Numbered from the stretch's first letter, positions 8,652-18,064 are shown. The stretch: 46,434 nt of DNA from an uncultured beta proteobacterium (GCA_903845935.1 CAIMZI010000108.1:1-46434), one strand, 5' to 3'. Program-made: numbers and translations. Notes: a model not told the origin generated them from the letters alone.

Positions 8652-9586
8652 ACGACGCCACAAAGCCCCTTGTGCCCGAAGCCGCCATTATGGAAATCAT
8701 GCTGATCACCGGCATGTCGGGCTCAGGCAAGTCGGTCGCCCTGCATGCGTTGGAAGATGCCGGTTTTTACTGCGTAGACAACCTGCCGCCGGAGCTACTT
8801 TTGCCCTTTGTGGAGCTGGAAATTCAGCACAAGGCGCATCAAATTGCCATCGCCATGGATGTTAGAAGCGCTACCTCACTGCCCCAGGTGCCACGGCAGT
8901 TGGATGTGCTGCGCGCGCGCGGCATTGTGATCAAGCCCGTATTTCTGGACGCCAGCACCGACACCTTGGTGCGCCGCTATTCGGAAACCCGCCGCAAACA
9001 TCCGCTGTCTCAGGCGGCCACGCGGGCGCTGGAATCTGCCACCGGCGAGGTAGACCGGGACGAGCGCCGCGCCCTGATTGAGGCCATCGAGCTCGAACGC
9101 AATCTGCTGTCTGACCTGCGGGAGCAGGCCCATGTGATTGACTCCAGCATGATCCGCGCGACGCAGTTGCAGACCTATATTAAGAACCTGATCTCCACCC
9201 CTGGCGCGCAGTTGACACTGGTGTTTGAATCCTTTGCATTCAAGCGCGGCGTGCCCACCGACGCCGACTTTATGTTTGATGTGCGCATGTTGCCCAACCC
9301 GCATTACGCGCCGGCCCTCAAAAACCTGACGGGCATGGACCAGCCGGTGATAGACTTTTTAAACGAGCAGGCGGCAGTGCAGCGCATGCTGCGACAAATC
9401 ATCCGTTTTCTGGACAGCTGGCTGCCTGATCTGGCGCGCGACAACCGCAGCTATGTCACCGTGGCCATTGGCTGCACCGGTGGGCAACACCGTTCAGTGT
9501 ATCTGGTGGAACAGCTGGTGCAGCGCTTTAGCGCCCATTGGGCCACGCTCAAACGGCACCGCGAAATGGACGCCCGTTCGAACTAA
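8648..9586 (+). CDS. rapZ: RNase adapter protein RapZ (YvcJ-type nucleotide-binding protein)
   Basis: 312 residues from the ATG that overlaps the recN stop (ATGA). The alternative ATG 8690 (MEIMLITGM) gives the usual family N-terminus and 298 residues; the upstream one is favoured only by the coupling geometry. Walker A GMSGSGKS, the [11 protein letters not shown] block and the C-terminal [19 protein letters not shown] are hallmarks. In E. coli RapZ guides RNase E to sRNA GlmZ and senses GlcN6P; whether that circuit exists here is unknown. The last 4 bases overlap the convergent mutY stop (CTAA). Confidence 0.95.
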   Translation: MNDATKPLVPEAAIMEIMLITGMSGSGKSVALHALEDAGFYCVDNLPPELLLPFVELEIQHKAHQIAIAMDVRSATSLPQVPRQLDVLRARGIVIKPVFLDASTDTLVRRYSETRRKHPLSQAATRALESATGEVDRDERRALIEAIELERNLLSDLREQAHVIDSSMIRATQLQTYIKNLISTPGAQLTLVFESFAFKRGVPTDADFMFDVRMLPNPHYAPALKNLTGMDQPVIDFLNEQAAVQRMLRQIIRFLDSWLPDLARDNRSYVTVAIGCTGGQHRSVYLVEQLVQRFSAHWATLKRHREMDARSN

Positions 9587-10641
9587 AGTCGCTCCAGCAG
9601 CTTGCGAATCGGCGCGGGCAAGCCTAGGCCCGGCCATTCTTCGGCGCTAACCCAACGGCCCTGCCCTAACAACGTGTGGGGGCTGAGTTGCACACGGCAG
9701 GGGTGCAGGTGCAGGTCCTTATGCGTCAGCACATGGATAAACGAGCTCTCAGATTGCAGCTGCGCTTGCGCGGGAGGAGCCAAGGTCTGATGCAGGGCCG
9801 CGTGGCTGTCAAACAGCGGCAGGCAATGCAGGCCGGCCCAGACTCCGGGCACGGGCCTTCTGTCCAGCCAGACCGCACCCTCGGCAGTCTGCGCCCAAAG
9901 CATCCAGATCGCCTGGCTGCTGCGCTTGATTTTTCGGCTGCGCACCGGGTAGCACTCTGGCTCACCGGCCTTGAACGCAACACACTCGCCCTGCACCGGA
10001 CAGTGCGTACATAAGGGCTTTTTGGGGGTGCAAACCATGGCCCCCAGATCCATCATGCCCTGGGTGTAACGTGCCATCTGGGCTTCAGCGCGACCGTGCG
10101 CTGGCAGCAGAGCCGAGGCTGCAGCCCAGAGCGCGCGGGCATTGGCTGCCACGGCTACATCGGCATCAAAGCCCTGCACCCTGGTCACCACGCGTTTGAC
10201 ATTCGCGTCCAGTATCGCCACCCGTTCCGAAAAACACAGGGAGGCAATCGCCGCCGCTGTGGACGGGCCAATGCCGGGGAGCGTCGCTAAGGTCTGCGCA
10301 TCGCGCGGAAACCGACCACCGTGCAACTCCACAAGCTGCTGCGCGCAGCGGTGCAAATTGCGGGCGCGGCTGTAATAGCCCAGCCCGCTCCACAGGCCTA
10401 GCACCTCGTCCTGACTGGCCGCAGCCAGCGACGCCACATCCGGACAGCGCGCCAAAAAGCGCGCAAAGTAGCCCTTCACAGTGGCCACCTGGGTTTGCTG
10501 CAACATGATTTCAGACAGCCAAACACGGTAGGGGTCGCGCGTGTTTTGCCAGGGCAGATCGTTGCGGCCCTGGCTTTGCTGCCACTGCACCACGCGGGTG
10601 GCGAAGTCGGTTGAAGCGGCTTTCATGCTCAAGCCACTCAT
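9583..10641 (-). CDS. mutY: A/G-specific adenine DNA glycosylase MutY
   Basis: 352 residues. It removes adenine opposite 8-oxoguanine. The catalytic Glu is at residue 44 ([10 protein letters not shown]), the helix-hairpin-helix is [11 protein letters not shown] (121-131), and the catalytic Asp is at 145 (ILDANVKR). The 4Fe-4S ligands are C204, C211, C214 and C220 (C-x6-C-x2-C-x5-C). A C-terminal NUDIX-like 8-oxoG recognition domain follows. The open frame extends to 10713, but ATG 10641 overlaps the mutM stop as ATGA, so this start is preferred. Pairing with mutM makes a GO-repair operon, unusually compact. The stop overlaps the convergent rapZ stop by 4 bases. Confidence 0.96.
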   Translation of the reverse strand: MSGLSMKAASTDFATRVVQWQQSQGRNDLPWQNTRDPYRVWLSEIMLQQTQVATVKGYFARFLARCPDVASLAAASQDEVLGLWSGLGYYSRARNLHRCAQQLVELHGGRFPRDAQTLATLPGIGPSTAAAIASLCFSERVAILDANVKRVVTRVQGFDADVAVAANARALWAAASALLPAHGRAEAQMARYTQGMMDLGAMVCTPKKPLCTHCPVQGECVAFKAGEPECYPVRSRKIKRSSQAIWMLWAQTAEGAVWLDRRPVPGVWAGLHCLPLFDSHAALHQTLAPPAQAQLQSESSFIHVLTHKDLHLHPCRVQLSPHTLLGQGRWVSAEEWPGLGLPAPIRKLLERL

Positions 10642-11453
10642 GGCTTCTGGCACAGTGGGCAGAAAAAAGTGGAGCGCTGGCCCTGGCGAATGGACTTGAT
10701 AGCCGTTCCGCACTGGCGACAGGCTTCGCCCTCGCGGGCGTAGACCATGGCCTCCAGCTGGAAATGGCCGGACTCGCCCTGCGCATTGGAAAAATCACGC
10801 AGCGTGCTGCCGCCCTTTTCAACCGCCCGTACCAACACTTGGCGAATGGCGCCATGCAGCCGTAGTACCCTGGGTCGACTGAGCCGGTTGGCCCGCGTGG
10901 TGGGCCGTATGCCGGCCAAAAACAAGGCCTCGGATGCATAAATATTGCCAACACCCACCACCACATCGCCGGCCAGCAAGACCTGTTTGATGGGCGCCTT
11001 GCGCTGCTGCAGGCTTTGATAAAAGATCAACGCATCAAAGTCATCCCCCAGAGGCTCCACACCCAGACGGCCCAAGAGCTTGTGCGCCACCGGATCATCC
11101 TCGCCGCTGGCGAACACCACGGCACCGAAGCGCCTGGGGTCGTTCAGGCGCAAGGTGCCCAGCGAGGTTTCCAGATCAAAGTGGTCGTGCTTGCCGGCCA
11201 AGGCCAACACGTCAGCAAAGATGACGCTACCTGACATGCCCAGATGCATGAGCAGCAGGCCATCGCTCAGGTCGATCAGCAAATATTTGCCGCGTCGTCG
11301 CACCGCCTGCACGGTTTGCCCTTGCAGTTGTTGCGGCTGGATGCCCAGCGGCCAGCGCAGGGGCAAGCCCAGCCTCGCAGCAAGAATGGTGGCGCCGCGT
11401 ATGCCCTCGGAAAAGCTCAATCGGGTCACTTCAACTTCGGGCAATTCAGGCAT
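10638..11453 (-). CDS. mutM: Formamidopyrimidine-DNA glycosylase (Fpg/MutM)
   Basis: 271 residues. It excises 8-oxoguanine and formamidopyrimidines. The N-terminus [11 protein letters not shown] contains the catalytic Pro2 and Glu3, and the C-terminal zinc finger uses C245, C248, C265 and C268 (C-x2-C-x16-C-x2-C). The core has [16 protein letters not shown] and NDPRRFG. It is the first gene of the mutM-mutY pair and is divergent from the TPR gene with about 50-60 bases between the starts, so the two promoters must overlap. Confidence 0.97.
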   Translation of the reverse strand: MPELPEVEVTRLSFSEGIRGATILAARLGLPLRWPLGIQPQQLQGQTVQAVRRRGKYLLIDLSDGLLLMHLGMSGSVIFADVLALAGKHDHFDLETSLGTLRLNDPRRFGAVVFASGEDDPVAHKLLGRLGVEPLGDDFDALIFYQSLQQRKAPIKQVLLAGDVVVGVGNIYASEALFLAGIRPTTRANRLSRPRVLRLHGAIRQVLVRAVEKGGSTLRDFSNAQGESGHFQLEAMVYAREGEACRQCGTAIKSIRQGQRSTFFCPLCQKP

Positions 11454-11511
11454 GGGGGCTCACAGGTGTACGAGGGCTTTCGCGTTGGATTATTATGAAC
11501 GGATGAGACCC

Positions 11512-13227
11512 ATGCGCCTTCACCTAATCCCGCTTTTGCTCGTCACAGCCATGGCCGCCCCAGCTGCCTGGGCTCAGGCCGACGCGCCGATCAACTCCGA
11601 ACTGGGTAGCAGCCTGATGTATGAGCTGCTGCTGGCGGAAATCAGCGCACAGAACGGCGACGCCTCCTCGGCCTACCAGCTCATGCTCGACGCCGCGCAA
11701 AAGGGCCGCTCCGATCAGTTATTTGAACGTGCGGTGGAAATTGCGCTGCGGGCCCGTGCCGGGGAATCGGCCCTACAGGCTGCACTGAGCTGGACGCAAT
11801 CAGCTCCAAGCTCCAAGGACGCGAACCGCTACCTGCTGCAAATCCTGGTCGGCTTGAACAAGCTACCTGACATGGTTGAGCCCATCAAACGCGAACTGGC
11901 CAGCCTGCTACCCAAGGAGCGTGTGGCGGCCATAGGCCAGGTGCCGCGCTACTTTGTGCGGGTGAGCGACAAGAAGCTCGCGATCAAGGTAGTGGAGCAG
12001 GCGCTGGCCCCCGAGCTGAACAATGTCAACACCGGCCCTGCGGCTTTTGCAGCCATTGGCGCCATGCAGGCTCTGAACGGCGAGGCCGAGGCAGCGCTGG
12101 TGTCTGCCAAAAAAGGCTACGCGCTCAACCACAAGGCGCAAGAGCCTATGCAATTGGCCCTATCCCTGATGGACTCCAAGTTGCCAGACGCCGAAGTCTT
12201 TGTCGTAGGCTACCTTCATTCCGATGCACGCCCGGAACTGCACATGGCCTATCTACGTCGGCTATTGGATGCGCAGCGCTACGACGACGCCAGCGCCGAG
12301 ACCGTATATATCAACACTGCAACGCCCGAGTTTTCCGACGCCTGGCTGGTGCGCGGCTCGCTGGCCCTGCAGAAAAAAGACCTGGTTCAGGCGCAATCGG
12401 CCCTGGCCCATTTCGTTCAATTGCGTCTGTCTGCCGACGGCAAGACAGAAAGCGCGGCGGACGCAGGTTTGATGCAGGCGTATTTTTTGCTCGCCGACAT
12501 TGCAGATCAGAACCAAAATCCGCAAGAGGCCGAGCATTACCTGGCGCTGATTGACAGCCCACAGGATGCCTTGCGCGTGCAAATCCGCCGCGCCGGCATG
12601 CTGGCGCGCCAGGGCAAGCTCGACGATGCCCGAGCGCTGATTCGCGCCGCGCCCGAGACACAGGCCCAGGATGCCCGCGACAAGATTACCGCCGAAACCC
12701 AATTGCTGCGCGATAACAAGCAATTCAACCTGGTCTACACCTTTCTGCAAGAGGCGCTGCAGCGCGATCCCGAGGATGTGGACCTGCGCTACGACCTGGC
12801 CATGGCGGCTGAAAAGTTGGACAAAATAGGTGAGATGGAAAAGTTGCTGCGCCAGGTGATCGCGTTAAAGCCCGATTACCAACATGCTTACAACGCCCTG
12901 GGTTACTCGCTGGCCGATCGCAAACTGCGCCTGCCCGAAGCCCGCGAACTGGTGAAGAAGGCGTTGGAGTTCGCGCCAAATGACCCCTTCATCCTCGACA
13001 GCCTGGGCTGGGTAGAGTTTCGCAGCGGCAACCTGGAACAGGCACTAAAAATTCTGCAAGGCGCATACCAGGCGCGCCAGGATGCCGAAATCGCCGCGCA
13101 CCTGGGCGAAGTGCTGTGGAGCATGGGTCAACAAAACGAGGCGCGTTCCGTCTGGAAGGCCGCCGCCGATCAAAGCCCGGACAACGAGACGCTGCTGCAA
13201 ACCACCAAGCGCCTGGGCCTGCCCTGA
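11512..13227 (+). CDS. TPR-repeat protein, exported
   Basis: 571 residues from ATG 11512 (MRLHLIPLLLVTAMA), with a signal peptide ending near AWAQA; an in-frame ATG at 11503 adds three residues. A longer open frame is antisense to mutM and was discarded. Tetratricopeptide-like helical pairs run through the protein, clearest in the last third (YQHAYNALGYSLADR, PNDPFILDSLGWVEFRSGN, AEIAAHLGEVLWSMGQ). This gene commonly sits before lolB in betaproteobacteria. The stop overlaps the lolB ATG (TGATG), so translation is probably coupled. A scaffold role in the periplasm or at the outer membrane is likely; no specific function is known. Confidence 0.9.
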   Translation: MRLHLIPLLLVTAMAAPAAWAQADAPINSELGSSLMYELLLAEISAQNGDASSAYQLMLDAAQKGRSDQLFERAVEIALRARAGESALQAALSWTQSAPSSKDANRYLLQILVGLNKLPDMVEPIKRELASLLPKERVAAIGQVPRYFVRVSDKKLAIKVVEQALAPELNNVNTGPAAFAAIGAMQALNGEAEAALVSAKKGYALNHKAQEPMQLALSLMDSKLPDAEVFVVGYLHSDARPELHMAYLRRLLDAQRYDDASAETVYINTATPEFSDAWLVRGSLALQKKDLVQAQSALAHFVQLRLSADGKTESAADAGLMQAYFLLADIADQNQNPQEAEHYLALIDSPQDALRVQIRRAGMLARQGKLDDARALIRAAPETQAQDARDKITAETQLLRDNKQFNLVYTFLQEALQRDPEDVDLRYDLAMAAEKLDKIGEMEKLLRQVIALKPDYQHAYNALGYSLADRKLRLPEARELVKKALEFAPNDPFILDSLGWVEFRSGNLEQALKILQGAYQARQDAEIAAHLGEVLWSMGQQNEARSVWKAAADQSPDNETLLQTTKRLGLP

Positions 13228-13697
13228 TGCGCGCGCTGTGCGCCGGACTGCTGCTGCTCGCTGGCTGCGCCGACCTGCCCCCGCCAACGGTCTCCAGCAG
13301 CCACTGGCAGGGGCGCCTAGCGGTCAAGGTGTACAGCAAGCCGGTGCAGGCCTTCTCCGCCAACTTTGAGCTCGACGGCAACCCGGCCAAGGGCGCGCTG
13401 GTGCTGAGTTCGCCACTGGGCACCACCCTGGCGCGCATGCAATGGGAAGCGGGACAAGAGGGCTTTGCCACGCTCAGCGCCGGTGGCGAGCAACGCGAGT
13501 TCGGCTCCCTCCAGGAACTTGCGCTCAAGGCCACCGGGGCCGATCTGCCGGTGGCCAGTCTGTTTGCCTGGCTTCAAGGTCAGGCCGAGGAGGCGCCGGG
13601 CTGGCAGGTGGACCTGGGGGAGCTCGCTGCAGGGCGCATCCAGGCGCAGCACCGGGAAGAAGTGCAGTCCGAGCTGAAAATCATTCTGGAGCGCTGA
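13227..13697 (+). CDS. lolB: Outer-membrane lipoprotein LolB
   Basis: 156 residues. A lipoprotein signal with lipobox LLAGC (Cys14 after MRALCAGLLLLAG) is at the start, followed by WQGRLAVKV, FELDGNPAKGALVLSSPLG and the C-terminal VDLGELAAGRIQAQ, in the order seen in LolB. It accepts lipoproteins from LolA and inserts them in the outer membrane. It is shorter than the E. coli protein (about 207 residues) but in the range of related betaproteobacteria. ATG 13227 overlaps the TPR gene stop; ispE follows after 31 bases. The call relies mainly on position and lipobox, since LolB diverges strongly. Confidence 0.88.
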   Translation: MRALCAGLLLLAGCADLPPPTVSSSHWQGRLAVKVYSKPVQAFSANFELDGNPAKGALVLSSPLGTTLARMQWEAGQEGFATLSAGGEQREFGSLQELALKATGADLPVASLFAWLQGQAEEAPGWQVDLGELAAGRIQAQHREEVQSELKIILER

Positions 13698-13728
13698 TTG
13701 CGCAACAGACGGCGCGGATAATGCCTCC

Positions 13729-14577
13729 ATGCAGTCGCTTTACGACATTCCGGCCCCGGCCAAACTCAATCTGTTTTTACACATCACCGGCCGCCGCTCG
13801 GATGGCTACCACCTGCTGCAATCGGCCTTCATGTTGATTGACTGGTGCGACACGCTGCATTTCGATGCCCGCAGCGATGGCGTCATCAGCCGCGAGGATC
13901 TGAGCTGGGCCTTGCCCGCGGACGATTTATGCGTGCGCGCCGCCCGCGCCTTGCAGATCGCCACCGGCTGCAGCCAAGGCGTGCATATCGGTATTTTGAA
14001 ATCGGTTCCGGCGCAGGCCGGCATGGGCGGCGGCTCCTCCGATGCCGCTTCCACGTTGCTGGCCTTGAATCGTCTTTGGCGCCTGAATATGTCGCTAGAA
14101 AAATTGATGGTCATCGGACTGGAGCTCGGTGCCGATGTGCCGTTTTTCCTGAGCGGACGCCACGGCTGGGTCGAAGGCATTGGCGAAAAAATTACTCCGT
14201 TAGAATTGCCCCATGCGCAGTTTGTGGTGGTGAAGCCGGAGGCCGGTTTGGACACGAAATTGATTTTTTCTGACCCAACGCTAAAACGTGATTCTGAGCC
14301 TGCTATAATTTCAGGCTTCGCTGCAAACACTCTGACCTTCGGTCAAAACGACTTGCAAGCTGTTGCACAGAAGTTGTGCCCCGGTGTGAATCAGGCCCTT
14401 CTTTGGCTTGCAACACAGGGGCTTAACGGACGGATGACGGGTTCAGGAAGCGCAGTGTTTGCGCACTTGTTGAATGCGATAGATTTGCAAAACGCGCCGG
14501 TCGCGATGCAAGTCAGGTTGTGCAGTAGCTTGGATGCTCACCCCCTTTTGGGATGGGCAAACAGCGATGGCAAATGA
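13729..14577 (+). CDS. ispE: 4-diphosphocytidyl-2-C-methyl-D-erythritol kinase
   Basis: 282 residues, GHMP kinase of the MEP isoprenoid pathway. Motif 1 is PAPAKLNLFLHITGRRSDGYH near the N-terminus, the ATP loop is PAQAGMGGGSSDAASTLLALN around 96-115, and the C-terminal GRMTGSGSAVFA is motif 3. Length is normal. lolB-ispE-tRNA-Gln-prs-rplY-pth is a conserved betaproteobacterial order. From about 14280 the base composition drops slightly, still in frame. Confidence 0.97.
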   Translation: MQSLYDIPAPAKLNLFLHITGRRSDGYHLLQSAFMLIDWCDTLHFDARSDGVISREDLSWALPADDLCVRAARALQIATGCSQGVHIGILKSVPAQAGMGGGSSDAASTLLALNRLWRLNMSLEKLMVIGLELGADVPFFLSGRHGWVEGIGEKITPLELPHAQFVVVKPEAGLDTKLIFSDPTLKRDSEPAIISGFAANTLTFGQNDLQAVAQKLCPGVNQALLWLATQGLNGRMTGSGSAVFAHLLNAIDLQNAPVAMQVRLCSSLDAHPLLGWANSDGK

Positions 14578-14586
14578 CGGTTTATC

Positions 14587-14610
14587 GGTTGCTGGCGTTC
14601 GCTAGCAACC
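14587..14610 (+). other. Hairpin between ispE and tRNA-Gln
   Basis: GGTTGCT (14587-14593) pairs with AGCAACC (14604-14610) and the stem continues inward through a G-T pair and GC/GC around a GTTC loop. No T tract follows; the tRNA-Gln starts 6 bases later. It could be a processing or weak termination structure in an ispE-tRNA transcript. Confidence 0.55.
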
Positions 14611-14615
14611 CGTGT

Positions 14616-14692
14616 AGGGGAGTCGCCAAGTTGGTTAAGGCACTGGATTTTGATTCCAGCATGCGAAGGTTCGAATCCTTCCTCCCCTGCCA
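14616..14692 (+). tRNA. tRNA-Gln (anticodon TTG)
   Basis: Complete cloverleaf: acceptor stem AGGGGAG/CTCCCCT, D-arm GCCAAGTTGGTTAAGGC, anticodon stem-loop CTGGA-TTTTGAT-TCCAG with anticodon TTG, T-loop GGTTCGAATCC, discriminator G, encoded CCA (14690-14692). The first pair is A1-T72 rather than the T1-A72 usual in E. coli tRNA-Gln. It lies between ispE and prs, its conserved betaproteobacterial position. Confidence 0.96.
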
Positions 14693-14694
14693 AA

Positions 14695-14723
14695 TCTGTT
14701 GCTGGACATGTGTCCGCAACAGA
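14695..14723 (+). other. Long hairpin between tRNA-Gln and prs
   Basis: TCTGTTGC (14695-14702) pairs with GCAACAGA (14716-14723), and inside it GGACA (14704-14708) pairs with TGTCC (14711-14715), giving a 13-bp interrupted stem. It starts 2 bases after the encoded CCA, has no T tract, and lies in the 5' leader of prs. It may protect or mark the tRNA 3' processing site. Confidence 0.55.
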
Positions 14724-14770
14724 ATGCGCAAAGTTACGACCTAAACCTACACCACCTCGCTGGAACCCGA

Positions 14771-15748
14771 ATGCAGGCACCCACTCCTCCCGATTTCATG
14801 GTCTTTACGGGCAATGCCAATCCTGGCATGGCCGCAACGATTGCCGGACACCTAGGCATTTCCCTGGGCGCAGCCACCGTTGGCCGCTTCTCGGATGGCG
14901 AGGTCACGGTCGAAATCAACCAAAACGTGCGTGCGCGTGATGTGTTTGTGGTGCAAAGCACCTGTGCCCCGACCAACGAAAACCTGATGGAGTTGCTGAT
15001 CATGGTGGATGCGCTCAAACGCGCATCGGCCGAGCGCATCAGCGCCGTGATCCCTTACTTTGGTTATGCCCGTCAGGATCGCCGCCCACGCTCCACCCGA
15101 GTGCCTATCACGGCCAAGGTGGTGGCCAATATGTTGCAGGCAGTCGGTGTGGCACGCGTGCTGACTATGGACCTGCACGCTGACCAGATCCAGGGCTTTT
15201 TTGACATCCCAGTGGACAATATTTATGCCTCGCCGGTGTTGTTGGGCGATCTGCGCCAGAAGAATTACGAAGATCTGATTGTGGTCTCGCCCGATGTCGG
15301 TGGCGTGGTGCGTGCTCGTGCGCTGGCCAAGCAACTGAATTGTGATCTGGCAATTATCGACAAACGCCGTCCGCGCGCCAATGTGTCGGAAGTGATGCAC
15401 GTGATCGGCGAAATCGACGGCCGCAACTGCGTCATCATGGACGACATGATTGACACCGCCGGCACCCTGGTCAAGGCCGCCGAAGTGCTCAAGGCACGCG
15501 GCGCCAAGAAGGTCTACGCGTATTGCACGCACCCGATTTTTTCGGGCCCGGCCATTGAGCGCATTGCCAATGGCAGCGCACTCGACGAGGTGGTGGTGAC
15601 AGACACCATCCCCCTGAGCACTGCAGCCTTGCAATGCTCCAAGATTCGCCAACTCACCGTGGCTCCGCTGATCGCCGAAACGATTCAACGCATAGCCAAG
15701 GGTGAGTCGGTGATGAGTTTGTTCTCGGATCAAGAGAACTTATTCTAA
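14771..15748 (+). CDS. prs: Ribose-phosphate pyrophosphokinase (PRPP synthetase)
   Basis: 325 residues from ATG 14771 ([19 protein letters not shown]). The frame is open to 14699, but that part overlaps the tRNA-Gln downstream hairpin. ATG 14798 (MVFTGNAN) would align with the E. coli start; the upstream codon gives the N-terminus usual in Comamonadaceae. It makes PRPP from ribose-5-phosphate and ATP. Visible hallmarks are [30 protein letters not shown], the [11 protein letters not shown] block and the PRPP loop [18 protein letters not shown] hairpin terminator follows. Confidence 0.97.
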   Translation: MQAPTPPDFMVFTGNANPGMAATIAGHLGISLGAATVGRFSDGEVTVEINQNVRARDVFVVQSTCAPTNENLMELLIMVDALKRASAERISAVIPYFGYARQDRRPRSTRVPITAKVVANMLQAVGVARVLTMDLHADQIQGFFDIPVDNIYASPVLLGDLRQKNYEDLIVVSPDVGGVVRARALAKQLNCDLAIIDKRRPRANVSEVMHVIGEIDGRNCVIMDDMIDTAGTLVKAAEVLKARGAKKVYAYCTHPIFSGPAIERIANGSALDEVVVTDTIPLSTAALQCSKIRQLTVAPLIAETIQRIAKGESVMSLFSDQENLF

Positions 15749-15753
15749 AAAGC

Positions 15754-15785
15754 AAACGCCGCTGCACCTTGTGGCAGGCGTTTTT
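15754..15785 (+). terminator. Rho-independent terminator after prs
   Basis: AAACGCC (15754-15760) pairs with GGCGTTT (15777-15783), followed by TTT. It lies 5 bases after the prs stop and before rplY, so rplY may have its own promoter or be reached by partial read-through. Confidence 0.75.
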
Positions 15786-15833
15786 ATTCAACCGGAGTCG
15801 CACTGGTCGCGGTGGATTCCTACAGGAGTTATT

Positions 15834-16517
15834 ATGAAATTTGTCGCTTTTGAGCGCGCTAAGCAGGGCACGGGTGCGAGCCGCCGTCTCCGCAATTCGG
15901 GTCGCACACCTGGCATCGTTTACGGTAGCAATGTGGACACCACCCTGATCGAACTCGATCACAACGCCCTGTGGCACACCATCAAGAAAGAAGCCTTCCA
16001 CGCTTCCGTGCTGGACATGGAGCTGAACGGCGTTGAGCACAAGGTTTTGTTGCGTGACGTGCAAATGCACCCCTTCAAGCAACTGATTCTGCACATCGAT
16101 TTCCAGCGCGTGGACGCAACGACCAAGCTGCACATGAAGGTGCCACTGCACTTCTTCGGTGACGAACTGTCGCCCGCAGTCAAGAACGACGGTTGCGTTG
16201 CCAACCACGTTCTGACCGAAATCGAAGTGCTGTGTCTGCCTACCGATCTGCCTGAATTCATCAAGGTAGACCTGAGCGGCCTGAAGAAGGGCAAGTCCCT
16301 GCACGTGACCGACGTTGTCCTGCCCAAGGGCGTGACCGCCGTGAAGCATGGCAGCAACAACCCCGTGGTAGTGTCCGTGGTGCTGATCGCCGGCGCCGTG
16401 GTCGAAGCTCCTGCCGCCGACGCAGCCGCTGCACCAGCCAAGGGTGGCAAGCCCGCAGGCAAGGCAGCTCCCGCTGCCAAGGCCGCACCTGCGGCCAAGC
16501 CCGCAGCCAAGAAGTAA
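15834..16517 (+). CDS. rplY: 50S ribosomal protein L25 (general stress protein Ctc type)
   Basis: 227 residues, the long form with the N-terminal 5S rRNA-binding L25 domain ([29 protein letters not shown]) and the C-terminal TL5 domain ([17 protein letters not shown]). A low-complexity Ala/Pro/Lys tail ([20 protein letters not shown], ending KPAAKK) covers the last ~35 residues. The start is ATG 15834 behind CAGGAG; the longer open frame runs into the prs terminator. Two tandem terminators follow the stop. Confidence 0.97.
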   Translation: MKFVAFERAKQGTGASRRLRNSGRTPGIVYGSNVDTTLIELDHNALWHTIKKEAFHASVLDMELNGVEHKVLLRDVQMHPFKQLILHIDFQRVDATTKLHMKVPLHFFGDELSPAVKNDGCVANHVLTEIEVLCLPTDLPEFIKVDLSGLKKGKSLHVTDVVLPKGVTAVKHGSNNPVVVSVVLIAGAVVEAPAADAAAAPAKGGKPAGKAAPAAKAAPAAKPAAKK

Positions 16518-16533
16518 TCTACTTCTTGCTTGC

Positions 16534-16562
16534 AAAAGGCCCACTTCGGTGGGCCTTTTTGT
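16534..16562 (+). terminator. Strong terminator after rplY
   Basis: An 11-bp stem AAAAGGCCCAC/GTGGGCCTTTT around a TTCG tetraloop is followed by T residues. It begins 16 bases after the rplY stop. Confidence 0.92.
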
Positions 16563-16568
16563 TGTCCG

Positions 16569-16594
16569 AAAAGCCTGCTCTAGCAGGCCTTTTT
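16569..16594 (+). terminator. Second tandem terminator after rplY
   Basis: A stem of AAAAGCCTGC with GCAGGCCTTTT (one bulged base) around TCTA, followed by TTTT. It lies 6 bases after the first terminator, so rplY transcripts are stopped twice before pth. Confidence 0.8.
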
Positions 16595-16626
16595 ATTGGA
16601 TTCCCAAATTCCTCTACCATTCCCCC

Positions 16627-17295
16627 ATGATCAAACTGTTTGTCGGCCTGGGCAATCCCGGCCCTGAATACGAAGCAACGCGCCACAACGCCGGGGCCTG
16701 GTGGATAGACGCGCTGGCCCAGCAACTCAAGGTGCAGCTGGTGATGGATCGCAGTTACCACGGCTTCGTGGCGCGCACCACGATTGACGGACAAACAATC
16801 TGGCTGCTGCAGCCGCAGACCTTCATGAACCTATCCGGCAAGTCGGTCGCAGCGCTGGCGCGCTTTTTCAAAATCCTTCCCAACGAAATTCTGGTGGCCC
16901 ACGACGAACTGGACGTGGTGCCCGGAGAGGTCAAACTTAAACTAGGCGGCAGCCATGCCGGCCACAACGGTCTGCGCGACATCCACGCGCAACTGGGCTC
17001 CTCCGACTATTGGCGTCTGCGCCTGGGCGTGGGCCATCCCGGCGACAAGGCCGAAGTGGTGAACTGGGTCTTGAAGAAGCCCTCGCTCGATCACCGCATT
17101 GCCATTGAACAGGCCATAGACCGCTCACTCAAGGCCGTACCGCAGCTGCTGGCAGGTGAGATGGACAAAGCCACCATGCTGATTCACACCAGCAAGCCGC
17201 CCCGCCCCAAGCCGCCAAAACCGGCCCCCGTAGCCCAGGAACTGACCGAACCAACGCTGCCTGGCGTAGTGCCAACTACCGAGGGACCACATTAG
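16627..17295 (+). CDS. pth: Peptidyl-tRNA hydrolase
   Basis: 222 residues. It releases tRNA from drop-off peptidyl-tRNAs. The N-terminus [20 protein letters not shown] carries catalytic His20, followed by [23 protein letters not shown] (catalytic Asp) and the HNGLRDI motif. The C-terminal tail beyond about residue 190 is Pro/Lys-rich ([16 protein letters not shown]) and longer than in E. coli. ATG 16627 is the family start; the upstream open frame covers the terminators. Conserved place after rplY. Confidence 0.97.
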   Translation: MIKLFVGLGNPGPEYEATRHNAGAWWIDALAQQLKVQLVMDRSYHGFVARTTIDGQTIWLLQPQTFMNLSGKSVAALARFFKILPNEILVAHDELDVVPGEVKLKLGGSHAGHNGLRDIHAQLGSSDYWRLRLGVGHPGDKAEVVNWVLKKPSLDHRIAIEQAIDRSLKAVPQLLAGEMDKATMLIHTSKPPRPKPPKPAPVAQELTEPTLPGVVPTTEGPH

Positions 17296-17332
17296 CCAAC
17301 CGTTTTCCCTCCACAACCCAAAGGAAGAAACC

Positions 17333-17755
17333 ATGAAGAGTTTTAAACACCTTGTTATCCCAGCCCTGCTGTCGCTTGGCGTCTGCTCGTGCCATGCGGC
17401 CCAGCCGGTTTATCGCTGTGGCAATAGCTACAGCCAGACGCCCTGTGCGGGCGCCGCCGAGGTGGCGAGCGATGATCCGCGCACCGAAGACCAACGTGCG
17501 CAAGCCAAGCAGGGTCTACGCAACGACAAGGCCCTGGCCAAAGATATGGAAGCCAGTCGCCGCAAGGACGAGGCACAGGCCCTGGCAGCCGACAAACTTG
17601 CGCTGGCCAGAGCCGAGGCCGCGCATAAACAAGAAGTAAAAAAACCGCAAGCAAAGAAGGACAACAAGAAAGACAGCAAAAAGCGCAAGGTCACGGTGCC
17701 GGAGTTCTTCACGTCCACCGTCAAGAAAAAGGCCAACGCCCCCGTCAGGCCCTGA
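17333..17755 (+). CDS. Secreted protein with DUF4124-like N-terminus
   Basis: 140 residues. A signal peptide (MKSFKHLVIPALLSLGVCSCHA) is followed by QPVYRCGNSYSQTPC, a pattern typical of DUF4124-type periplasmic proteins. The rest is charged and helical, very rich in Lys, Ala and Asp (residues ~50-125), ending in a basic KKDNKKDSKKRK stretch. ATG 17333 has a good AAGGAAG site 5 bases upstream. Function unknown. It lies 37 bases after pth and is convergent with the ferredoxin gene. The C in VCSC could be read as a lipobox, but there is no clear L-x-x-C. Confidence 0.78.
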   Translation: MKSFKHLVIPALLSLGVCSCHAAQPVYRCGNSYSQTPCAGAAEVASDDPRTEDQRAQAKQGLRNDKALAKDMEASRRKDEAQALAADKLALARAEAAHKQEVKKPQAKKDNKKDSKKRKVTVPEFFTSTVKKKANAPVRP

Positions 17756-17771
17756 AGCAGAGTGGTCGCAC

Positions 17772-17800
17772 CCGGCCAAGCCACAACTTGGTCGGCCTTA
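17772..17800 (+). terminator. Possible terminator between convergent genes
   Basis: CCGGCCAAG (17772-17780) pairs with CTTGGTCGG (17787-17795) including one G-T pair, followed by CCTTATTCGGCTTTT. The T tract is imperfect, and the end overlaps the ferredoxin stop codon. Confidence 0.45.
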
Positions 17801-18064
17801 TTCGGCTTTTGGCGGCACCGCTAGTTGCAGGCTGCGGTATTTTTGCCACAGGGTTTCCTTGTCCTCTAAAAATTCCGGGTTGACCGGAATGCAGGCCACC
17901 GGGCAGACTTGGACGCACTGTGGCTCATCGAAATGGCCAACGCACTCGGTGCACTTATGGGGGTCGATCTGGTAAATTTCGGGGCCCAGAAATATCGCCT
18001 CATTCGGGCACTCTGGCTCGCACACATCGCAATTGATGCATTCGTCGGTGATGATCAATGCCAT
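17798..18064 (-). CDS. Ferredoxin with two 4Fe-4S clusters (YfhL family)
   Basis: 88 residues. Cluster 1 ligands are C9, C12, C15 and C19 (C-x2-C-x2-C-x3-C-P). Cluster 2 uses C38, C41, C50 and C54 with the insert C-x2-C-x8-C-x3-C typical of the YfhL/Allochromatium-type ferredoxins, and C58 lies nearby. The C-terminal ~25 residues form an acidic/basic helix. It is a small cytoplasmic electron carrier with unknown partner. It is divergent from the amidase (81-base gap). Neighbourhood with coaD is common in betaproteobacteria. Confidence 0.93.
   Translation of the reverse strand: MALIITDECINCDVCEPECPNEAIFLGPEIYQIDPHKCTECVGHFDEPQCVQVCPVACIPVNPEFLEDKETLWQKYRSLQLAVPPKAE

Noticed and set aside
14852..15733. 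293-codon frame antisense to prs
   Set aside because: Shadow of a strongly conserved gene; His/Gln-rich composition typical of antisense frames in GC-rich DNA.
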